Part shown: positions 7,317 through 12,445 of the stretch, piece after piece
Layout: every line of letters begins with the position of its first letter
How positions within the stretch are numbered: the first letter of the stretch is position 1
Assembly (NCBI GenBank): GCA_023301245.1
Contig: JALZUV010000275.1
Span: forward strand, 1-12,445
Direction: 5' to 3'
DNA length: 12,445 nucleotides
Source: Rickettsiales bacterium
GTDB taxonomy: Bacteria; Pseudomonadota; Alphaproteobacteria; Rickettsiales; JALZUV01
Made by a program: the position numbers and the translations under genes
Notes under the pieces: generated by a model
What the model was told of the DNA's origin: nothing
Database searches by the model: none
Seen by the model: the letters and a program-made list of their open reading frames with translations, nothing else

Positions 7317-8005
7317 TGTTAGTGGTCGTTTTAGTTGCGCCGCAATTGGGCGAGAATATTGGTGCAGTGGCGCGCGCGATGGGTAATTTTGGTTTATCTG
7401 AATTACGCATTGTGAACCCGCGCGATAGTTGGCCCAATGAAAAAGCAATGGCGATGGCCGTTCATGCAAAGCCTATTCTTGAAAGCGCTAAAATTTTCGA
7501 ATCGCTCGAAGAAGCCATTGCCGATTGCAACCATGTAGTTGCGGCCACTGCGCGACAACGCGATATGCAAAAGCCGCACAGCACCCCGCATGAATGGAGC
7601 AATATGCCGCGCAGTGGTAAAACTGCTGTGCTATTTGGCCGCGAAAATCATGGCCTGAGCAATGAAGAAATTACCCTCGCCCACAGAATTGTAACTGTTC
7701 CCGTGCATCCTGATTGCCCGTCTATCAACCTCGCGCAATCGGCCGCAGTATTGTGCTATGAATGGTTTCAAGCTGAGAGCACAGCGCTTGCTTATGAAAG
7801 TGATCCGCCCGCAGAACAAGCGGAACTCAATGGTTTTTTCCACCAACTTGAAAGCAAGCTAGATGCCGCTGATTTTTGGCGAGTGGATGAAAAGAAAGAA
7901 AAAATGTGGCGTAATATTCGTAATTTATTCAACCGCGCACACCCAACAAGCCAAGAAGTTCGAACCCTTCATGGGCTAGTGAAAGCTATTTCAAAAAGAA
8001 CATAA
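7316..8005 (+). CDS. trmJ: tRNA (cytidine/uridine-32-2'-O)-methyltransferase, SpoU family
   Basis: A 229-residue SPOUT-class methyltransferase, probably methylating the 2'-OH of residue 32 in tRNA anticodon loops with S-adenosylmethionine. The three SpoU motifs are in order: NIGAVARAMGNFG (14-26), LFGRENHGLS (106-115) and PSINLAQSAAVLCYE (135-149), which form the trefoil knot. A helical C-terminal extension (about 165-229) ending in VRTLHGLVKAIS matches the TrmJ tail. The start ATG overlaps the cimA stop by one base (TAATG, 7314-7318), a sign of translational coupling. The 3' end overlaps the converging HIG1 gene by 20 bp. A related rRNA or tRNA target cannot be excluded from sequence alone. 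Confidence 0.9.
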   Translation: MLVVVLVAPQLGENIGAVARAMGNFGLSELRIVNPRDSWPNEKAMAMAVHAKPILESAKIFESLEEAIADCNHVVAATARQRDMQKPHSTPHEWSNMPRSGKTAVLFGRENHGLSNEEITLAHRIVTVPVHPDCPSINLAQSAAVLCYEWFQAESTALAYESDPPAEQAELNGFFHQLESKLDAADFWRVDEKKEKMWRNIRNLFNRAHPTSQEVRTLHGLVKAISKRT

Positions 8006-8174
8006 GCCCCAGTAATGCCAGTGCAATACCTTGCATTAACACACGCAAGCTCATCAGCTTATTGGCATATTTTTTATTAAACTCGCCGCCCGTTGCCATA
8101 CCAAAAAGACCAAGACCTAAAGCGACCACGGTAAGCAATACGAACAAAAACATAATAATAACGATGGCTGACAT
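7986..8174 (-). CDS. Twin-transmembrane protein with HIG1 domain
   Basis: A 62-residue inner membrane protein with two hydrophobic helices (residues about 3-26 and 44-61) joined by a short charged loop containing GGEFNKKYANKLMSLRVLMQG. This N-K-L-M-x-x-R-V-x-x-Q-G pattern is the signature of the HIG1 (hypoxia-induced gene 1) family, called twin-transmembrane proteins in Alphaproteobacteria. Mitochondrial members (HIGD1A, Rcf1) associate with cytochrome c oxidase; the bacterial role is not established. The ATG at 8174 is only four bases after the stop of the zinc-finger gene, so the two are probably translated from one message. Its 3' end lies inside the 3' end of trmJ on the other strand. Confidence 0.8.
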   Translation of the reverse strand: MSAIVIIMFLFVLLTVVALGLGLFGMATGGEFNKKYANKLMSLRVLMQGIALALLGLMFFLK

Positions 8175-8178
8175 TCAG

Positions 8179-8352
8179 CTAGTCTTTCATCACAAAGCGT
8201 TTTTCGCAATAGGGGCAAACAACTTGCTTTGTATCGTGATTAATATGAAGGAACACTTGCGGGTGCCCGATGATAGGGTTGCCACCATCACAAATAACTT
8301 CGGCGCTTGTGACCGTCACTACATCTTCAACATTTTTTTTAGCTTTGCTCAT
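8179..8352 (-). CDS. Small CHCC zinc-finger protein (zf-CHCC, NDUFS6-like)
   Basis: A 57-residue protein, MSKAKKNVED to FVMKD. It carries a CHCC zinc site: Cys21 in VICDGG, His30 in GHP, Cys46 and Cys49 in CPYC, with the family pattern C-x8-H-x15-C-x2-C. The CDGG...LGHP-like...CPYC layout matches alphaproteobacterial zinc-finger domain proteins, which are homologous to the accessory complex I subunit NDUFS6 of mitochondria. The start is ATG at 8352; no clear ribosome binding site precedes it. It lies 34 nt downstream of the lytic transglycosylase stop and 4 nt upstream of the HIG1 gene, all on the minus strand. A role in complex I is inferred from homology only. Confidence 0.88.
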   Translation of the reverse strand: MSKAKKNVEDVVTVTSAEVICDGGNPIIGHPQVFLHINHDTKQVVCPYCEKRFVMKD

Positions 8353-8386
8353 GGGGCTAATGTAAGCGTGTTTGCGAATTATTCAA

Positions 8387-9289
8387 TTAGAAAACGAAAG
8401 GCTGCGTGGAAGAAGATTCATTATAAGACTGTTGGCCATAAGCATCGGGCTGTGGAGCCACAATTTTTGGCTGATAATAAGCCCCAGATGCTGCCAGAGG
8501 TGGGCGTGTTACAAGCACACCATTTTCGCGTGATTTATTAAACTCACTTTTGCCATAAGCACGCTTTGGTTTACGCGCCATCGCATCGGCCACTTTGATA
8601 GTTTTCATTTTCACTTTCTTGTGCGTGGCTTTTTTCTCGTTCACTTTAAAGCCATTATATTTTTTGGTGGGCGATGATTTTCGTATCTTTGGACGCTCCG
8701 CATAAAGCGCCTCCGCATCTGCTGCGGAACCTAATTTGGCGACTACTTTTTCCCACTTGCCGTAAACTGTCTTAAAATACTTTTTACCCCGTGACGGAGT
8801 TTTAGAATGATAAGCCGCCGTGGCTTTTTTCCATGAACGTAAATCATCGAAGTTTGACCGCAAGAATCGCGCAGCATAAGCCACATTATAGCGCGGCTCT
8901 AACGCTTGATGAACATTGGCAAATGCATGCCCATGATAGCGCATATTCACCTGCATACAGCCGACATCAATATTAGTAATGCCCTTGGCGTGATATTCTT
9001 CAATCTTATTAATAGCCTCGCCTTTACTGTCGAAATAATAGCCTTTACCATTGACGTTAATGGTCCATGGCCAAGGCAATAACATGCCTAAACGCTTGTG
9101 ATATCGACCTGATTCGGTACTGGCAATAGCCGCCAACCAGTGGGTAGGAATATTGTGATAGCGTTCGGCTTTGGGTAAATGGCGCGTGCATTCTTGCGCG
9201 CCTTCAAGCCTCGCATCTGCTTGAGCTTGACCGCTAAAATATAGCATGAGCCCTAATAATAGTGCGGTTATTTTTCCCTGTTTAAGCAT
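8387..9289 (-). CDS. Secreted lytic transglycosylase (SLT domain) with basic C-terminal tail
   Basis: A 300-residue cell-wall enzyme cleaving peptidoglycan between MurNAc and GlcNAc. It has a signal peptide (LLLGLMLYFSGQAQA, cleaved before DARLE), then an SLT domain with the catalytic Glu in AIASTESGRYHK, the GCMQVNMRYH motif, YNVAYAARFL and TAAYHS. A WPWTINVNGKGYYF insertion is typical of an alphaproteobacterial subgroup. The last 110 or so residues are Lys-rich, then Gln/Ser-rich, without recognisable domain, and could bind the anionic cell wall. I prefer ATG at 9289 because AAGG lies five bases upstream; an in-frame ATG at 9301 adds only MKAK and lacks a good site. The minus-strand zinc-finger and HIG1 genes follow and may be co-transcribed. 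Confidence 0.88.
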   Translation of the reverse strand: MLKQGKITALLLGLMLYFSGQAQADARLEGAQECTRHLPKAERYHNIPTHWLAAIASTESGRYHKRLGMLLPWPWTINVNGKGYYFDSKGEAINKIEEYHAKGITNIDVGCMQVNMRYHGHAFANVHQALEPRYNVAYAARFLRSNFDDLRSWKKATAAYHSKTPSRGKKYFKTVYGKWEKVVAKLGSAADAEALYAERPKIRKSSPTKKYNGFKVNEKKATHKKVKMKTIKVADAMARKPKRAYGKSEFNKSRENGVLVTRPPLAASGAYYQPKIVAPQPDAYGQQSYNESSSTQPFVF

Positions 9290-9301
9290 TTTCGCCTTCA
9301 T

Positions 9302-9483
9302 CTGTTCGGAGGGTTATTCCCTCTCTTTATCTGATTGATATTACATTACAGCGAAGGTGACGGCTAGTTTTTTCGTAAATTATCTATGGGAAATGCTCAA
9401 TTACACACGCTATTAACCATTTTTTAGTATTTTTTTGCTATTCTAAATAGAGGGCATAAGACCCGCCATGAAGGGATAAAATA
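9302..9483. promoter_or_regulatory. Divergent intergenic region between the transglycosylase and Usg genes
   Basis: This 182-bp A/T-rich stretch is the only sizeable non-coding region and must hold promoters for both directions. Seen in it: a perfect 5-bp stem, GAGGG (9309-9313) and CCCTC (9319-9323) with a 5-nt loop, in the transglycosylase leader; a perfect inverted repeat CTATT-CTA-AATAG at 9438-9450; loose -10-like boxes TAGTAT (9425-9430) and TATTCT (9439-9444); and AAGGGAT (9471-9477), a ribosome binding site for the Usg gene. No full sigma-70 promoter can be called with confidence. Confidence 0.45.
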
Positions 9484-9747
9484 ATGCGTGAAATTGAAAA
9501 ACTACTAAATGATTACCGCTTAACCACTGCAGAAATTCTCTATCGTCTGCCAGATCATCCGAATCTTTTACAAACTTATATTTGGCAAGAATATGATCTG
9601 CAACCTAGCTTTCCTGAGCTCATGAAATTTCTGAAATTTTGGGAAAAAGAGCTGGATGGAAAATTACATACGGTCACCGTTGCCAATGCCGAGACATTAC
9701 AACCCTCTACTCTTATAAATGAGACGGGTAACTTCACTATTCACTAG
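9484..9747 (+). CDS. Usg family protein (function unknown)
   Basis: An 87-residue soluble protein matching the Usg family: LTTAEILYRLPDHPNLLQTY (13-32) followed by WQEYDL, FPELMKFLKFWEKELDGKLH. The name comes from a gene near trpF in other bacteria; no biochemical function is known, and the family is nearly confined to Alphaproteobacteria. The start ATG at 9484 has AGGG eight bases upstream. The C-terminal 17 or so residues lie beyond the conserved core. It is followed 32 nt later by a glycosyltransferase gene on the same strand, but I see no evidence that they work together. Confidence 0.85.
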   Translation: MREIEKLLNDYRLTTAEILYRLPDHPNLLQTYIWQEYDLQPSFPELMKFLKFWEKELDGKLHTVTVANAETLQPSTLINETGNFTIH

Positions 9748-9779
9748 ACCGAAGCCTTAGACTATCCCTAAATAGAAAC

Positions 9780-10820
9780 ATGAAAATTGCCAATATTATG
9801 TTTGGCCGCGAATTAGGCGGCATTGAACAAGCCTTTCTCGATTATAATGCCGCTCTTAAACTTGCAGGGCATGAAGTGCTAGCTATCACCCATCCTTTGG
9901 CACAAATTAACCCTCAAATTACGGGCGATGTTACCTACCGTGCACTCAACAACCTAGGGAAATGGGACCTTACTTCTGCCTATAAATTGAACAACATGCT
10001 GAAGAACTTCCAACCTGATGCAACCATCACCCATGGCAATCGCGCAATTAGCCTAACGCATAAGGCTAAAAAACATGCAGGCCTACATATTGGCGTAACG
10101 CATAATTATAAATTAAAGCAGTTTCATAAGCTCGATTTAATTTTTGCTACCACGAAAGATTTACGCCGCTGTGTCGCGGAATCGGGTATTGCGTTAACGC
10201 ATATTACTCGTATTCCCAACATGATTAAGCTTCCCCAACACCGCCCTGAACGCATCGAAAAACCTGCAGGCGAACCTTTGATTATTGGCACCATGGGGCG
10301 CATGGTGGCCAAGAAAGGTTTCGACCACTTAATCGAAGCCGCTGCAAAACTTGGGGTGATGACTCGCCTCCCCTTCAAAATTATTATCGGTGGCGAGGGG
10401 GAAGAAAAACCCACCCTAAAACGGCTCATTAAAAAACATAAGCTGCAAGATAAAGTCGAACTTATTGGCTGGGTCGAAGATAAGGCCGAATTTTACAATA
10501 GATGCGATGTTTTTTGCCTTCCATCCTTGCATGAGCCTTTCGGTATTGTACTGCTTGAGGCAATGTCTTATGGCACGCCAATTGTCGCTTATGAAAGCGA
10601 AGGGCCGCATGAAATTTTCACCGAACACCCCGAGGCTGGCCTGCTTGTGCCCGTTGGAAATGTGGGGGCACTGGCGGAAACACTCTCGCGCGTGTTAGCA
10701 AACCCAGTGCAGCGCGACTTCCTAATTCAGCAATCGCGTAAAGCGGTTGAAGAAGAATTTTCCATTCCCGTGGTAAGTCGAAAAATAGATACTGCACTTA
10801 ACCGCTTTATCCACCCTTGA
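9780..10820 (+). CDS. Glycosyltransferase family 4 (GT-B fold)
   Basis: A 346-residue retaining glycosyltransferase. The N-terminal acceptor domain opens with MKIANIMFGRELGGIEQAF, with the glycine-rich loop typical of GT4. The C-terminal donor domain has TMGRMVAKKGFDHLIEAA (171-188), a GGEGEE turn, and the EX7E motif Glu252 to Glu260 in HEPFGIVLLEAM, which contacts the sugar-nucleotide. There are no membrane segments, so it should act at the cytoplasmic face of the inner membrane, possibly in lipopolysaccharide or capsule synthesis. Donor and acceptor cannot be told from sequence, and no other polysaccharide genes are in the window. The ATG at 9780 lacks a Shine-Dalgarno sequence in the 32-nt gap behind it. 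Confidence 0.9.
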   Translation: MKIANIMFGRELGGIEQAFLDYNAALKLAGHEVLAITHPLAQINPQITGDVTYRALNNLGKWDLTSAYKLNNMLKNFQPDATITHGNRAISLTHKAKKHAGLHIGVTHNYKLKQFHKLDLIFATTKDLRRCVAESGIALTHITRIPNMIKLPQHRPERIEKPAGEPLIIGTMGRMVAKKGFDHLIEAAAKLGVMTRLPFKIIIGGEGEEKPTLKRLIKKHKLQDKVELIGWVEDKAEFYNRCDVFCLPSLHEPFGIVLLEAMSYGTPIVAYESEGPHEIFTEHPEAGLLVPVGNVGALAETLSRVLANPVQRDFLIQQSRKAVEEEFSIPVVSRKIDTALNRFIHP

Positions 10821-10850
10821 ATTGTCAATTAAAACACCTATCTAACTGCT

Positions 10851-11648
10851 ATGATATTACTCGAAGATAGAAGCATTTTAGAATTTAAAGGCGAAGATAG
10901 ATTATCGTTTTTACAAGGATTAGTCACCTGCGATGTTACCACAAATGCGCCGCTTATTTACGGAGTGATGCTTAGCCCGCAAGGTAAAATTAGGTTTGAT
11001 TTCTTTGTGCATCGCATGGGCGATCAATGTTTGATGGACGTACCAACCTTTCATCTAGAAGATATTAAAAAGATATTCCGTCTCTATAAATTGCGCGCAA
11101 AAGTAACAATAGAAGAGAACCCTGAACTAGCGGTGGTTGCGGCCTTACAGAATCTACATGACTTTCCTGCTGACCCACGCTTGTCAGCTATGGGCTATCG
11201 CTCCATCGTACCGCGCGAAGGGTTGGTTGGCCAATCGCTTCTGCCTAATTTAAGCTACCATACGCATCGTATTAACTGCGGCATTCCTGATAGCGTCGAC
11301 TTTATTGCTGATAGAGCCTTCGTTTCCGAATATGGGCTAGAGCATCTTAATGCCATCAGCTTCACCAAAGGCTGCTATGTTGGGCAAGAAGTAGTCGCAC
11401 GCACCAAGCACCGTGGCACAGTACATAAAACGCTTCATAAGGTGGTTTCGGCTAGCGGACATTTACCCGAAATTGACAGCGCAATTATGACGGGCGACAA
11501 AGAAATCGGCATATTGCGAAGTTCAATCGAAGGCCAAGGGCTGGCAATTATCCGTAAAGATAAACTCGCCAAAGCAGAAGGCGCAATAATGGTGAAAGAT
11601 GTTATTCTAGATTCTGCTACCATGCCAGAATGGTTTAATAATCAGTAA
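10851..11648 (+). CDS. ygfZ: Folate-binding protein YgfZ (IBA57-like iron-sulfur maturation factor)
   Basis: A 265-residue member of the GcvT-like YgfZ/IBA57 family, which helps assemble or repair [4Fe-4S] clusters with tetrahydrofolate as ligand. The family signature KGCYVGQE is at 173-180, followed by VVARTKHRGTVHK; the invariant Cys175 is present. The N-terminal half begins ILEFKGEDRLSFLQGLVTCDV, the usual opening. The start at 10851 has no Shine-Dalgarno sequence; TATCTA (10839-10844) lies six bases before it and could be a -10 box of a leaderless message. The intergenic gap after the glycosyltransferase is 30 nt and holds a short palindrome, AATTG-T-CAATT (10820-10830). YqgE follows after 15 nt, probably in the same transcript. 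Confidence 0.92.
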   Translation: MILLEDRSILEFKGEDRLSFLQGLVTCDVTTNAPLIYGVMLSPQGKIRFDFFVHRMGDQCLMDVPTFHLEDIKKIFRLYKLRAKVTIEENPELAVVAALQNLHDFPADPRLSAMGYRSIVPREGLVGQSLLPNLSYHTHRINCGIPDSVDFIADRAFVSEYGLEHLNAISFTKGCYVGQEVVARTKHRGTVHKTLHKVVSASGHLPEIDSAIMTGDKEIGILRSSIEGQGLAIIRKDKLAKAEGAIMVKDVILDSATMPEWFNNQ

Positions 11649-11663
11649 AAAATAAGGCATATT

Positions 11664-12242
11664 ATGATGATGAATAAAAAAGGAAATGGATATCTTGAAG
11701 GCCAGCTACTAGTGGCCACGCCCAATGTAATGGGCAAAAGCTTCAAGCAATCGGTTATCCTTATTTGCGCGCATAGCGATGAAGGCGCGATGGGAATTAT
11801 TATCAACCAAACCCTGCCCGATGTAGATTATGGCGATTTATGCAGCCAGTTTGATTTGCCCGTAAATGCTATTGATAGCAACCTTTCCATTCATTACGGC
11901 GGGCCTGTTGAAGCTAACCGTGGCTTTGTTATTTACCGCCATCAAGACAAGTATTTAGATGAAGCAATACTTACGGTTGGCGATATGGCAATCTCAGGCT
12001 CGATTGATTTACTACGCCAAATCTCCGAAGGAAACGGCCCTAAAGAACGTATTTTAGCGCTGGGTTATGCTGGCTGGTCGGCCAACCAGTTAGAAGGTGA
12101 GATTGAAGATAACAGCTGGATTTCTGTACCCGCTTCAAGCGATATTGTGTTCAGCAATAATAACGACAGCAAATGGCATCGAGCCTCTTTCGGCAATGGT
12201 ATCGACCTATCGAAACTTTCAACCGTTGCGGGTCATGCCTAG
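11664..12242 (+). CDS. YqgE/AlgH family protein (DUF179)
   Basis: A 192-residue cytoplasmic protein of the YqgE/AlgH family. Conserved blocks are YLEGQLLVATP (10-20), SVILICAHSDEGAMGIIIN (30-48), HYGGPVEANRGFV (77-89) and LGYAGWSANQLEGEI (132-146). Despite the AlgH name, the molecular function is unknown; no catalytic residues are established. Three ATG codons run in tandem (11664-11672). AAGG at 11654-11657 is best spaced for the first. The gene sits 15 nt after ygfZ on the same strand, and its stop codon shares CTAG with the stop of the opposing membrane protein gene. Confidence 0.93.
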   Translation: MMMNKKGNGYLEGQLLVATPNVMGKSFKQSVILICAHSDEGAMGIIINQTLPDVDYGDLCSQFDLPVNAIDSNLSIHYGGPVEANRGFVIYRHQDKYLDEAILTVGDMAISGSIDLLRQISEGNGPKERILALGYAGWSANQLEGEIEDNSWISVPASSDIVFSNNNDSKWHRASFGNGIDLSKLSTVAGHA

Positions 12243-12251
12243 TTTTTAGGC
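12237..12251. terminator. Short hairpin spanning convergent stop codons
   Basis: GCCTA (12237-12241) pairs perfectly with TAGGC (12247-12251) around a GTTTT loop, placing the yqgE stop in the left arm and loop, and the opposing gene's last codons in the right arm. Imperfect pairing can extend outward (CAT with ATG, GGT with ACC, with bulges). No good T run follows in either direction, so terminator function is uncertain. Confidence 0.3.
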
Positions 12252-12445
12252 TTATGCGACCAAGCACGAATCATTACGACAACAAATAACCCGCCCCCTA
12301 TCACGGCGAGTATTCCGCCAAACCGTGTTAGCTGCATTCCCGCTTGCGCCAGTTCGGATGCGCCTTCCATCTTGCCTGCCACTTTGCGTTGCACGCCTTC
12401 GCTACCGGCAATGGCAAAACCAACCACATGTAGTAATTGCCCTGC
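12239..12445 (-). CDS. Unrecognised membrane protein, C-terminal part (5' end outside window)
   Basis: The frame is open from the right edge, with no need for an internal start, to a TAG at 12239-12241, giving the last 68 residues. Visible features are a small-residue-rich segment (AGQLLHVVGFAIAGSEGVQRKVAGK), an amphipathic stretch EGASELAQAGMQLTRF, one clear transmembrane helix (GGILAVIGGGLFVVVMIRAW, about residues 43-62), and a short basic tail SHKPKN. The basic end suggests a cytoplasmic C-terminus. I do not recognise the family. A GTG at 12427 could start a shorter 62-residue form, but the open frame beyond it argues for a longer protein. Confidence 0.55.
   Translation of the reverse strand, partial: AGQLLHVVGFAIAGSEGVQRKVAGKMEGASELAQAGMQLTRFGGILAVIGGGLFVVVMIRAWSHKPKN

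Noticed and set aside
8021..8035. TGCAA-TACC-TTGCA hairpin
   Set aside because: It lies inside the HIG1 coding region, has a 5-bp stem only, and is expected by chance.
8062..8541. Plus-strand open frame of 159 codons
   Set aside because: It runs antisense through the HIG1, zinc-finger and transglycosylase genes, all of which have family signatures; its own translation has none.
12239..12427. A complete 62-residue protein starting at GTG 12427
   Set aside because: The frame stays open to the window edge, so the gene is more likely a longer one cut by the boundary.
1..12445. A defence island, CRISPR, prophage, insertion element or secondary-metabolite system
   Set aside because: Nearly all genes match housekeeping families of Alphaproteobacteria, and no repeats, integrase or transposase signatures, or compositional breaks were seen.

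Overview
The window reads as ordinary chromosomal DNA of an alphaproteobacterium. The case rests on gene families typical of that class: an RNase E tail ending in a GWW motif, a Usg-family protein, a small CHCC zinc-finger protein (NDUFS6-like), a HIG1-type twin-transmembrane protein, a squalene/phytoene-synthase-like protein of the NDUFAF6 type, HpnE, and a SpoU-type TrmJ with the short alphaproteobacterial C-terminal extension. Base composition looks moderate and even. I see no transposase, integrase, tRNA, rRNA, CRISPR array or phage gene. The genus cannot be told from this sequence.

Layout. (1) 1-170: 3' end of a probable RNase E gene. (2) 212-2365: a periplasmic pair, a BepA-like M48 metalloprotease with TPR repeats and a membrane-associated DsbA/ScsC-like thiol oxidoreductase. 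(3) 2362-3129, minus strand: an NDUFAF6-type protein, convergent with the Dsb gene (stops overlap in TTAA) and divergent from the next block across about 30 bp. (4) 3160-8005, plus strand: a tight unit hpnE - cysS - cimA - trmJ (gaps of 13 and 4 nt, then a 1-nt overlap). (5) 9301/9289 back to 7986, minus strand: lytic transglycosylase - CHCC zinc-finger protein - HIG1 protein, whose last gene runs 20 bp into the end of trmJ. (6) 9302-9483: the only sizeable intergenic region (182 bp), divergent. (7) 9484-12242, plus strand: Usg-family protein, GT4 glycosyltransferase, YgfZ, YqgE. (8) 12239-12445, minus strand: C-terminal part of an unrecognised membrane protein, again convergent with overlapping stops (CTAG).

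How the genes fit together. Block 2 fits envelope protein quality control plus disulfide formation. Block 4 mixes lipid chemistry (HpnE), tRNA charging (CysRS), isoleucine precursor synthesis (citramalate synthase) and tRNA 2'-O-methylation, so its unity is one of transcription rather than pathway. Several proteins have mitochondrial relatives tied to respiratory-chain or Fe-S cluster assembly (NDUFAF6, NDUFS6, HIG1/RCF1, IBA57). That is the most interesting theme here, though it may only reflect the alphaproteobacterial origin of mitochondria. I found no convincing undescribed multi-gene system. The best leads are the NDUFAF6-like/HpnE divergent pair, the transglycosylase/zinc-finger/HIG1 cluster, and the unrecognised membrane protein at the right edge.
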